Below, in pieces: positions 53,526-63,073 of a stretch of DNA of 64,000 bases. The stretch lies in the NCBI RefSeq assembly GCF_900108035.1, contig NZ_FNVS01000001.1, positions 248,001-312,000 on the forward strand, read 5' to 3'. Below the pieces are notes generated by a model, which was not told the origin of the DNA, searched no databases, and worked only from the letters and a program-made list of their open reading frames with translations. The first letter of the stretch is position 1. Every line of letters starts with the position of its first letter. The DNA is from Parabacteroides chinchillae. Lineage in GTDB: Bacteria; Bacteroidota; Bacteroidia; Bacteroidales; Tannerellaceae. Made by a program: the position numbers and the translations under genes.

Positions 53526-54412
53526 GAATCGGTAATAGCCTTAACCAGGCCTATAGCATCCGGAGAACTAAATTTCTTCTGGATGCACTTTCTTTGTGCA
53601 TTAGTTCCTGCAATCAGGATAAAGACCAACAATATAATTAAGAAAGAAGCAGACTTTACATTCAATTTTATTTTTCTGACAGTTCGTATCTGCAATACCA
53701 GCAAACCAAATACTAAAACCATGGCAGGCACCATAGCCCGTATCATTATGTAAGGATACAGATAAGCCTCTTCTTCCGAGATATCATAATAGCAAGCACC
53801 CAAAACAGGAAACAAATAACTCAAAACCAAAAGTATCACCCAATATATCCAACGAACCCTGCCACTTTCCGCTTCGTATAGAAGAACCATTAAAGAAAAA
53901 GCTATCAGACGTCCGCCCGCCACAAAATAAATCAATGGAAGCACTGCAATCCCAAGAATAAGAGACGCCCACTTTCCTTTTATTTTTGCATAAAGATAAA
54001 ATGCAACCAAAGCAATCATTATCGACAAGGTGGAAGATAGCGAATTTGACAATTGGCAATAGAATATCCATTCAAATACAACCGGAAAAAGAGCATACAA
54101 AATAGCAATATTCCCAATATTGAATTTATTCAACATCTTGGTAATGATAAACCACTCAACTAAGAAAACCAAAGTTATTACACTCGCTGCCACAGTAGGC
54201 GAAGAAAACCGAGAACTCAAGAAATCTCCTATAAAACTAGCTAATACAGCAGGTTTATCCAAATAGGAAGACAAATCGGAAATAGGCACCGGAACAGGCA
54301 TTTGCCCTGAGTGGAACAAATAAAACGGATAGGAATAATTAAAAAACAAAAAACACGCAGTTACAAATATCACAGCAACTACTCCCCTCAACACAATTAT
54401 CTTTTTTGCCAT
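53306..54412 (-). pseudogene. Truncated DUF6057-like membrane protein
   Basis: The frame begins at the ATG at 54412 with MAKKIIVLRGVVAVIFVTACFLFF and continues with about nine hydrophobic segments to residue 280 (FLIILLVFILIAGTNAQ). This resembles the membrane half of Bacteroidota DUF6057 proteins, from memory of that family. Those continue with a long soluble C-terminal region. Here the frame instead runs from about 53525 down to 53306 antisense through the conserved end of kdsB, giving low-complexity residues. The 3' half has therefore been lost, probably by a deletion joining the gene to kdsB. Only about 53530-54412 is likely authentic sequence. Confidence 0.7.
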
Positions 54413-54584
54413 TATTTACGAATAATATGGTAGGAAAGGCCCAACGTTTTTTTAATTCCAACACACCAGGACCTTATTTCTATTACGGTGCAAACGAATT
54501 ATCTATATATATTATACAAATTAGGCTATACAAATGTTCACAGTTTTTACTGGAAAATATCAATCATATTTAAAAATTCAAGAA

Positions 54585-54624
54585 AAAAAGGAGAAACCGA
54601 TTCATACATCCGTTTCTCCTTTTT
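54585..54624 (-). terminator. Intrinsic terminator of pyrG-yidC
   Basis: A 13-bp stem AAAAAGGAGAAAC (54585-54597) / GTTTCTCCTTTTT (54612-54624). The minus strand continues into TTCTTGAA after T-rich sequence. It is 25 bp past the yidC stop. Confidence 0.85.
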
Positions 54625-54648
54625 CAATTTGAATATTCGTGTCGTACT

Positions 54649-56550
54649 TTATTTCCTTTTCTGCTGTTTTTGTTTTTCCAACTGAGCCTGCTGAACTTTC
54701 TGAGCCTCTTCCAGACGCTTCATAAAGCTAGATTTTTTAACGGGCTTCCTTTTATTGGCTTCCAATTTAGCCAGCAGCTTATCTTCGTTAATAGTATAAC
54801 GGAATACAAGTGTCTGGATAATAGTTATCAATGTAGAAATAAAATAGTAATATGTCAAACCGGATGCATAGTTATTAAAAATAAACAAGAACATCAACGG
54901 CATCATATACATCATAACCTTCATACCCGGCATCTGTTGTTGTCCTGTATTGGTCATTTCCATATTATACTTTGTATATATAATATTGGTAATAGTCATC
55001 AACAAACAGAACAAACTGATATGATTACCAAAATAGGTCGAGATTATAGGTATCTGCGTATTCCAGCTTACAATAGCGTCGTACGTAGATAAATCGTGCG
55101 CCCAAAGGAAACTCTGGTGACGTAATTCAATAGCCGACGGAAAGAACATAAACAGAGCAACCAAAACCGGCATCTGCAATAACATCGGCAAACAGCCACT
55201 CATCGGGCTGGCTCCGGCACGACTATATAATTCCATCGTTGCCTTCTGACGCTCCACAGCCTTATCCTGTCCCGGATATTTAGCATTAATCTCTTCTACC
55301 TGCGGACGCAATACACGCAGTTTGGCAGAAGACATATACGACTTATAAGTCAGCGGGAACAAAATAATCTTCACTATTAATGTTAACAAGAATATTATCA
55401 ATCCGTAGCTATGGATAAACGAACCCAAAAAATCAAACAACGGAATAACAAAATACTGGTTTACCCAACGGAAAATACCCCAACCCAGCGGAACCAGCTT
55501 TTCCAGATCCAACTGCTGGTCTTCCACTTTTACATCTTTATCAAAAGATTTTAACAAAGCGAATTTATTAGGACCGAAATAGAAACGGAAGTCTGTAGAT
55601 TCTTTTCCCTGCAAATCGAACGGAACGGACGTAGTCGCTTTAAACCGCTTCAATATGTCGCCACTGGGAACCACTTCCGAGTCCAAAGTAGTTGCTTCAA
55701 AGCCTGTATCCGAAATCAATACTGTCGAAAAAAACATATCCTTATAACCAATCCATCTCAGACGGTTCGGGATCTGCTTGCTGTCGCTTTTAGATTCACT
55801 CAAGTATTCTACATTATCGGATATAAATTTATAGTACAATCCCACATAACGGTCTTCAAACTTACGTCCTTTCTCCTGCTGGATAATACCTTGCTGCCAC
55901 ATCAAATCAAGAGAGTTGGTAGACGGTGCCAACACGCCGTTCATGCCTGTACCCTTTACTGAAAAAGAAAGCATATAATCATCCGGCTTTAATGTATACG
56001 TAAAGTCCAAAGAACTTCCTTCGCCCGTACTAAGGCGCATTGTTATTGTGTTCGGGTCATTACCTTTTACCGGAGTAAAATACAATTCGCTTGTATTGAC
56101 AACACGGTTTGTAGCCGTTACCAGTGTAAAGTTAAACTTAGAATCATTTTCATCAAAAAGAACAAGAGGTTTCGAATCATAAGTATCATATTCCTTCAGA
56201 CGTGCATAACTGACACGTCCCCCTTTATTACTCAAATGAAGTTCTACCAGATCGTTTTCCAATACAGTATAGCTGTCTGTTCCTACCATAGCCTCAGCAA
56301 ATACGCCGAAACTTTTCTCCAAACGGGCTACACGTACAGAATCGGGTAAGCTTTCTAATGCCTCCTCGGCATCAGCCGTCTTATTTTCCTGTTTTTGTAA
56401 TTCTTGCTGTTGAGCATATTCAATCTTCGCGATCGAATCATTATAACGGCGTTGTGCCTCCAACTGCTCCGGCGAAGGCTGGTTCAGCCAGCTAAACCCA
56501 AATAAGACTACGCCTATTAGCAGGAAACCTATTATTGTATTTTTGTCCAT
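54649..56550 (-). CDS. yidC: Membrane protein insertase YidC
   Basis: 633 residues. An N-terminal anchor helix (TIIGFLLIGVVLFGFSWLN) is followed by a large periplasmic domain (about 60-345). The conserved insertase core has IFRWVNQYFVIPLFDFLGSF, the cytoplasmic hairpin YKSYMSSAKLRVLRPQVEEINAKY, and membrane helices through YYYFISTLITIIQTLVFRYTI. A basic C-terminal tail (KKQQKRK), which in this family can contact the ribosome, ends the protein. It inserts inner-membrane proteins with or without SecYEG. It starts 3 bp after the pyrG stop; this pairing is common in Bacteroidota. Confidence 0.97.
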   Translation of the reverse strand: MDKNTIIGFLLIGVVLFGFSWLNQPSPEQLEAQRRYNDSIAKIEYAQQQELQKQENKTADAEEALESLPDSVRVARLEKSFGVFAEAMVGTDSYTVLENDLVELHLSNKGGRVSYARLKEYDTYDSKPLVLFDENDSKFNFTLVTATNRVVNTSELYFTPVKGNDPNTITMRLSTGEGSSLDFTYTLKPDDYMLSFSVKGTGMNGVLAPSTNSLDLMWQQGIIQQEKGRKFEDRYVGLYYKFISDNVEYLSESKSDSKQIPNRLRWIGYKDMFFSTVLISDTGFEATTLDSEVVPSGDILKRFKATTSVPFDLQGKESTDFRFYFGPNKFALLKSFDKDVKVEDQQLDLEKLVPLGWGIFRWVNQYFVIPLFDFLGSFIHSYGLIIFLLTLIVKIILFPLTYKSYMSSAKLRVLRPQVEEINAKYPGQDKAVERQKATMELYSRAGASPMSGCLPMLLQMPVLVALFMFFPSAIELRHQSFLWAHDLSTYDAIVSWNTQIPIISTYFGNHISLFCLLMTITNIIYTKYNMEMTNTGQQQMPGMKVMMYMMPLMFLFIFNNYASGLTYYYFISTLITIIQTLVFRYTINEDKLLAKLEANKRKPVKKSSFMKRLEEAQKVQQAQLEKQKQQKRK

Positions 56551-56553
56551 CTA

Positions 56554-58182
<1,629 letters not shown>

Positions 58183-58222
58183 TTAGTTATCTTATTATTA
58201 GCATATTTGTATTTCAAAACTG

Positions 58223-58230
58223 CAAAGTTA
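58223..58230 (-). promoter_or_regulatory. -7 promoter box of pyrG-yidC
   Basis: Minus-strand TAACTTTG (TAnnTTTG), 53 bp upstream of the pyrG ATG at 58170. Confidence 0.55.
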
Positions 58231-58654
58231 GTGATTTTCATTTACACATACCAACAAGTAAACCATATTTATATTTTTCAAAACTTATAAGATACATTCC
58301 AAAACTAACATTCAACAATGATTGTATATGCCATTATACACACCAATAAATAAAAATATAATTACCCATTAAAATACCCCACCGACTATTTATATAAAAA
58401 ATCCTGTACTTTTATTCTTTTGACCTAGGACAAAATTAAATTCGCCCCGGGTCAAAATTAATTTTTAGCAAGGTAGTAATTAATTTTGCGCTTGGTAAAA
58501 AGAATAAATATCCGTATCGTTTTCAATAAATTGTGCGATACAATAAATCAAACCACAAAGGGTCGAATGACAACGACAGAAGCTCATATAAAATCATCCA
58601 GATGAAAAGATTGTTATATGATGTAAAAGATTAGTAGATATCATTCTTTTTGGC
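58231..58654. other. Long AT-rich intergenic region between divergent pyrG and DUF3078 genes
   Basis: 424 bp without a credible gene on either strand. The left half is AT-rich and featureless. The centre holds a 22-bp-period degenerate repeat (58424-58511, listed separately). The right part (58512-58654) has no recognised element. Confidence 0.5.
58424..58511. repeat. Degenerate tandem repeat with a 22-bp period (four units)
   Basis: Units start at 58424, 58446, 58468 and 58490. Each opens with a CCnnGG-like box (CCTAGG, CCCGGG, GCAAGG, GCTTGG). The first three continue with an AATTAA core (ACAAAATTAAATTCGC, TCAAAATTAATTTTTA, TAGTAATTAATTTTGC). The fourth unit keeps only the box and an A-rich tail. 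The spacing is exactly 22 bp each time, two helical turns. Confidence 0.65.
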
Positions 58655-58662
58655 TAATTTTG
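58655..58662 (+). promoter_or_regulatory. -7 promoter box of the DUF3078 gene
   Basis: TAATTTTG (TAnnTTTG), 35 bp ahead of the ATG at 58697. Confidence 0.6.
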
Positions 58663-58696
58663 CACGCATTATAGCTAACAAATGTAAAACGGTATT

Positions 58697-60247
58697 ATGA
58701 TGATGAAAGGGTATAGCGCATGTGTATTATTGGGACTATTGTCCATGCTGCACTTCACAACGAAGGCTCAGGAATCTAATATTCTAACAGGCAATGCCAT
58801 ACAGCAGGCATCACAGGCAGAAATCATAACAGACACAATTCCTTCCGTCAACCTTGACGACAAGAACTTAAATAAAATTGTAGATATCCGTTCCCAATTC
58901 GAAAAGCAAAATAAAACCTATTCCGCCCCATCTGTTCCAAACGAAAGCCTGCTCCGTTTTCTGAAAAAGGATGAATTGGAACTTTCCGAAGAAGCATTGT
59001 ATTGGGCACACCTGGTACGTGATGCCTCTACAGCTTTTAATGAAAACATGACTTTCAAAGATACAATTATTGTAAACCCGTTGTTTATGCCAATCGTCTT
59101 CAAAGGAGAAGTTCTTCCTAAAGACTTGAACTTCTTTGATCCGAATTCCCTGAAACCAAAAAGCATATTAAAACCTCTTGTCCAAACTGATACAATTTTT
59201 AAAAATGAACTATTGAATCGTAAGATAGAAGATCTGGCATATCAATATGTACAAAATAACTATCCAACTTATTTCCGCTATTCATTAAATGATTTGCCCA
59301 AGGACGTCATAAAACCAAAGGCTATCAAGAAAACGACTTACGAAGATTTACCTCTAAAAATAGAAAACGAAGCTAGCTTCAGCGATGTCGATGCTCCGGT
59401 TAAATTCATCCCGGAAAGACGTTACTGGATATCACATTTTGAAAGCGCCATCCAGTTTGCACAAAATTATATCTCGCCGAACTGGCATAAAGGAGGTGTA
59501 AGTACTTTAAACCTGACAAACCGCCAATACTTCGTATACAATTATAATAAAGACAAAATACAGTTTACCAACGAACTGGAGTGGAAAACGAATCTATACA
59601 CAGCGCCAAAGGATACTTTGCGCGATTATAAAATAGGCGATGACGTATTCCGCGTCCACAGCAACTTTGGTTACAGAGCATTCAATAAATGGTATTATAC
59701 ATTTGATGCCACATTCCAGACGCAGTTATTTTCCAATTATCAGGAAAACACAAATAACATAATGGCTGCTCTTTTAGCACCATTCAGTGTTAACCTCGGT
59801 CTCGGTATGAAATATGACCTGAATAAAAAATTTGCGAACAAACGTCATAAAAACCTGACGATGTCTATAAATCTCGCACCTCTTTCTTATACATTTATGT
59901 ATAGTATAGATAAGGATATCGATTTAGGACGCCACGGTTTCAAAAAAGACGAAGCAACCGGAAAGTTCAACAACAAGTTAAGCCAGTTCGGTTCTACGGT
60001 CAATGCTACTGCTACATTCCAGTTTAACCGTAATGTAAGCTGGTATTCGCGTTTTTACTACTTCACCAGTTACGACCGCATATTGGGCGAATTTGAAAAC
60101 CGGTTAACAATGGCTATCAGCCGGTTCTTCTCAACCACTATATCTTTAAACCTCCGTTATGACGACGCTGTTGCCAAAAACGAAGACTTCGATTCTTATC
60201 TTCAAATTAATGAGTTGCTTAGTTTCGGGTTTAATTACAAATGGTAA
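58697..60247 (+). CDS. DUF3078 domain-containing outer-membrane barrel protein
   Basis: 516 residues with a signal peptide (KGYSACVLLGLLSMLHFTTKAQ). Three ATGs lie close together (58697, 58700, 58703), so the exact start is open by two codons. The first 240 residues are polar. The rest is beta-rich with many aromatic strand ends: ISHFESAIQFAQNYISPNWHKGGVSTLNLTNRQYFVYN, IQFTNELEWKTNLYT, SNFGYRAFNKWYYTFDATFQTQLF, ending LLSFGFNYKW. WHKGG with the barrel pattern is typical of DUF3078. Function unknown. Single gene between the repeat region and the rnf cluster. Confidence 0.85.
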   Translation: MMMKGYSACVLLGLLSMLHFTTKAQESNILTGNAIQQASQAEIITDTIPSVNLDDKNLNKIVDIRSQFEKQNKTYSAPSVPNESLLRFLKKDELELSEEALYWAHLVRDASTAFNENMTFKDTIIVNPLFMPIVFKGEVLPKDLNFFDPNSLKPKSILKPLVQTDTIFKNELLNRKIEDLAYQYVQNNYPTYFRYSLNDLPKDVIKPKAIKKTTYEDLPLKIENEASFSDVDAPVKFIPERRYWISHFESAIQFAQNYISPNWHKGGVSTLNLTNRQYFVYNYNKDKIQFTNELEWKTNLYTAPKDTLRDYKIGDDVFRVHSNFGYRAFNKWYYTFDATFQTQLFSNYQENTNNIMAALLAPFSVNLGLGMKYDLNKKFANKRHKNLTMSINLAPLSYTFMYSIDKDIDLGRHGFKKDEATGKFNNKLSQFGSTVNATATFQFNRNVSWYSRFYYFTSYDRILGEFENRLTMAISRFFSTTISLNLRYDDAVAKNEDFDSYLQINELLSFGFNYKW

Positions 60248-60310
60248 GAAGAATTGAAAATATTCACATACTAAACTTTGTTAATCATGACATAATATCT
60301 AAATAATGAC

Positions 60311-60318
60311 TATTTTTG
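60311..60318 (+). promoter_or_regulatory. -7 promoter box of the rseC-rnf operon
   Basis: TATTTTTG. A TTG at 60316 overlaps it, so the first gene starts at the ATG at 60349. Confidence 0.6.
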
Positions 60319-60348
60319 CCCCGGTTTTGCAATGTCGAGATTACAAAT

Positions 60349-60765
60349 ATGAGTGATAGCATAAATCATAACGGAGTAATAGAAAAGATAGAAGGAAACC
60401 TCGTCTTTGTCAGAATTACACAACAATCGGCCTGTTCAGGATGCCATGCAAAGTCTATGTGTGCAGCATCCGAATGTAAAGACAAAATTATTGAAGTTCC
60501 CGACTATACCGGAAAATTCCGGATAAACGAAAACGTTACGATTTGCGGGCAAAGTTCATTAGGTCTTCAAGCTGTGTTGCTGGCTTTTATTCTTCCCTTG
60601 ATTATTGTTGTCATCGCCATAGTTATGGGCAACAACCTGCAATGGAAAGAAACCATCAGTGGACTTTGCGGCCTTTTTGTATTAGCGGTGTATTATTGCA
60701 TCTTATATTTTTTACGCGATAAACTAAAAAAACGATTTATTTTTACTTTGAAAAAACTTAATTGA
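60349..60765 (+). CDS. RseC/SoxR-reducing-system family protein, first gene of the rnf operon
   Basis: 138 residues from the ATG at 60349. The cysteine-rich N-terminal part (QSACSGCHAKSMCAASECKDK) and the two central membrane helices (AVLLAFILPLIIVVIAIVMG, ISGLCGLFVLAVYYCILYF) define the RseC_MucC family. A basic C-terminus ends it. In E. coli RseC works with the Rsx (Rnf) complex in reducing SoxR. Here it directly precedes rnfB (10 bp), the usual Bacteroidales arrangement, and may help assemble or tune the complex. Confidence 0.9.
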   Translation: MSDSINHNGVIEKIEGNLVFVRITQQSACSGCHAKSMCAASECKDKIIEVPDYTGKFRINENVTICGQSSLGLQAVLLAFILPLIIVVIAIVMGNNLQWKETISGLCGLFVLAVYYCILYFLRDKLKKRFIFTLKKLN

Positions 60766-60775
60766 TAATAATATC

Positions 60776-61714
60776 ATGATTTTAATTGCCGTTATTTCTT
60801 TAGGAGTAATTGGAGCAATCGGTGCTTTGTTATTATACGCCGCCTCCAAAAAATTTGAAGTTTATGAAGATCCCCGTATTGCACAGGTTCAGGAAGCTTT
60901 ACCGGGTGCAAACTGTGGAGGTTGCGGATATCCGGGATGTTCAGGCTTTGCAGGAGCTTGCGTAAAAGCTGATACTTTAGACGGGCTGTTATGTCCGGTC
61001 GGTGGAGCACCTACAATGGCAAAAGTTGCATCTATCCTGGGTAAAGAAGCCGCAAGTGCGGAACCGATGGTTGCAGTTGTCCGTTGTAACGGTACATGCT
61101 CGGTCCGCCCACGCAATAATCAATACGACGGATCTCAAAGCTGTGCCATAGCATCCACATTATATGGAGGGGAAACAGGTTGTTCCTTCGGTTGTCTGGG
61201 CTACGGAGACTGTGTAAACGTCTGTACATTCGATGCTATTCATATCAATATAGAAACCGGACTACCGGAAGTAGACGAAGAAAAATGTACCTCTTGCGGT
61301 GCCTGCGTAAAGGCTTGTCCAAAGAACATCATCGAACTGCGTAAAAAAGGCCCGAAATCCCGCCGTATTTATGTCAGCTGCGTAAATAAAGACAAAGGAG
61401 CTGTTGCAAGAAAAGCATGTACAAACGCTTGTATAGGTTGCGGTAAATGTGAGAAAGAATGTCCGTTCGAGGCAATAACCGTTACAAATAATCTTGCTTA
61501 TATCGACTATACCAAATGCCGTTTATGCCGCAAGTGTGTAGCCGTATGTCCGACCGGCGCTATCCACGAATTGAACTTCCCGCCCCGCAAGGAAGCTGCG
61601 ACGGACACAAAAACCGGAGCTGATAAACCAACACCTGCTCCAAAAACAGAAAAGACGCCGGTAACAAAGGAAGTTGCCGCCCCACAAGAAAAGGTCAAAG
61701 AAAAAACAAATTAA
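60776..61714 (+). CDS. rnfB: Rnf complex ferredoxin subunit RnfB
   Basis: 312 residues. One N-terminal membrane helix is followed by the first cluster motif ANCGGCGYPGCSGFAGAC (Cys47, Cys50, Cys55, with the fourth Cys in LLCPVGG). Ferredoxin-type clusters follow: CTSCGACVKACPKN, CIGCGKCEKECPFEA and CRLCRKCVAVCPTGAI. It passes electrons between ferredoxin and the membrane part of Rnf, coupled to ion pumping. The last about 45 residues are a Lys/Pro/Thr/Ala-rich tail of low complexity. Confidence 0.97.
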   Translation: MILIAVISLGVIGAIGALLLYAASKKFEVYEDPRIAQVQEALPGANCGGCGYPGCSGFAGACVKADTLDGLLCPVGGAPTMAKVASILGKEAASAEPMVAVVRCNGTCSVRPRNNQYDGSQSCAIASTLYGGETGCSFGCLGYGDCVNVCTFDAIHINIETGLPEVDEEKCTSCGACVKACPKNIIELRKKGPKSRRIYVSCVNKDKGAVARKACTNACIGCGKCEKECPFEAITVTNNLAYIDYTKCRLCRKCVAVCPTGAIHELNFPPRKEAATDTKTGADKPTPAPKTEKTPVTKEVAAPQEKVKEKTN

Positions 61715-61730
61715 AATAAAATCTAATAGT

Positions 61731-63062
61731 ATGCTAAGGACATTTCGAATCGGAGGTATACATCCGCCCGAAAATAAACTGTCTGCCGGTAAAAAGATTA
61801 CAACGCTAGCTGCACCTAAACAGGTTATCATACCGTTAGGACAGCATATCGGTGCTCCGGCTGTTGCAGTAGTAAAGAAGGGTGACACGGTAAAAGTCGG
61901 TACGCTTCTGGCCAAAGCCGGTGGCTTTGTATCGGCCAATATCCACTCATCAGTTTCCGGCAAAGTAAATAAAATAGATAACGCTCTCGACGCAAGCGGT
62001 TACAGACGTCCCGCTATCTATATAGATGTAGAAGGAGATGATTGGGAAGAATCCATCGACCGCAACGAAACGTTGGTTAAGGATTGCAAACTATCATCTA
62101 AAGAAATCGTAGATAAAATAGCTGCTGCCGGAGTCGTAGGCTTGGGAGGGGCTACCTTCCCTACTCAGGTAAAGCTTACTCCGCCTCCGGGCAATAAGGC
62201 AGAAATTGTTATTATCAATGCTGTTGAATGCGAACCTTACCTTACATCCGACCATTCGTTGATGATGGAAAAAGGAGAACAGATCCTGGTAGGCGTTACC
62301 CTGCTAATGAAAGCTGTCAATGTGAGCAAAGCTATTATAGGCATCGAAAACAATAAACCGGATGCAATCGCTCACCTACAAAAGTTAGCAGCCAATTTCA
62401 ACGGGATCGAAATCATGCCTTTGAAAGTTCAATATCCGCAAGGAGGAGAAAAACAACTGATCGACGCCGTTATCCGCCGTCAGGTGAAAAGCGGTGCACT
62501 TCCTATCTCTGCCGGAGCAGTGGTACAGAATGTAGGAACAGCTTATGCCGTTTATGAAGCAGTACAAAAGAACAAACCGTTGTTTGAACGCGTAGTTACC
62601 GTTACAGGTAAAGGCGTAGCCAATCCTTCCAACTTGTTGGTTCGCATCGGCACTCCTATCCAGGAATTGATCAATGCGGCCGGCGGTATTCCTGAAAACA
62701 CAGGCAAGATTATCGGTGGCGGCCCGATGATGGGAAAAGCTTTAATCAGCGCAGAAGTACCGGTAACAAAAGGCAGCTCCGGTGTGCTGATTATGAATAA
62801 GGAAGAATCCGTACGTAAACCTATGCGCGACTGCATCCGCTGTGCCAAATGTGTCAGTGTATGTCCAATGGGTTTAAATCCAACTCTATTGATGAACTCT
62901 ACCGAATTCACAAATTGGGAACTCGCAGAAAAGAATTATATAACAGACTGTATTGAATGCGGCTCATGTAGCTATACATGTCCGGCCAATCGTCCGTTAC
63001 TGGACTATATCCGTTTGGGTAAAGGTAAAGTAATGGGAATTATCAGGGCAAGAAAGTCATAA
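61731..63062 (+). CDS. rnfC: Rnf complex NADH-binding subunit RnfC
   Basis: 443 residues from the ATG at 61731 (MLRTFRIGGIHPPENK). An earlier in-frame ATG at 61674 lies inside rnfB and is rejected. Visible are GLGGATFPTQVKL (FMN/NADH site), INAVECEPYLTSDHSLM, and two 4Fe-4S motifs, CIRCAKCVSVCPMGLNP and CIECGSCSYTCPANRPL. It oxidises or reduces NAD at the cytoplasmic face. It starts 16 bp after rnfB. Confidence 0.97.
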   Translation: MLRTFRIGGIHPPENKLSAGKKITTLAAPKQVIIPLGQHIGAPAVAVVKKGDTVKVGTLLAKAGGFVSANIHSSVSGKVNKIDNALDASGYRRPAIYIDVEGDDWEESIDRNETLVKDCKLSSKEIVDKIAAAGVVGLGGATFPTQVKLTPPPGNKAEIVIINAVECEPYLTSDHSLMMEKGEQILVGVTLLMKAVNVSKAIIGIENNKPDAIAHLQKLAANFNGIEIMPLKVQYPQGGEKQLIDAVIRRQVKSGALPISAGAVVQNVGTAYAVYEAVQKNKPLFERVVTVTGKGVANPSNLLVRIGTPIQELINAAGGIPENTGKIIGGGPMMGKALISAEVPVTKGSSGVLIMNKEESVRKPMRDCIRCAKCVSVCPMGLNPTLLMNSTEFTNWELAEKNYITDCIECGSCSYTCPANRPLLDYIRLGKGKVMGIIRARKS

Positions 63063-63073
63063 AAAAGAGCAAT

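Noticed and set aside
58424-58511. 22-bp repeats as a CRISPR array
   Set aside because: Units are contiguous with no spacers, too degenerate, and no cas genes are present.
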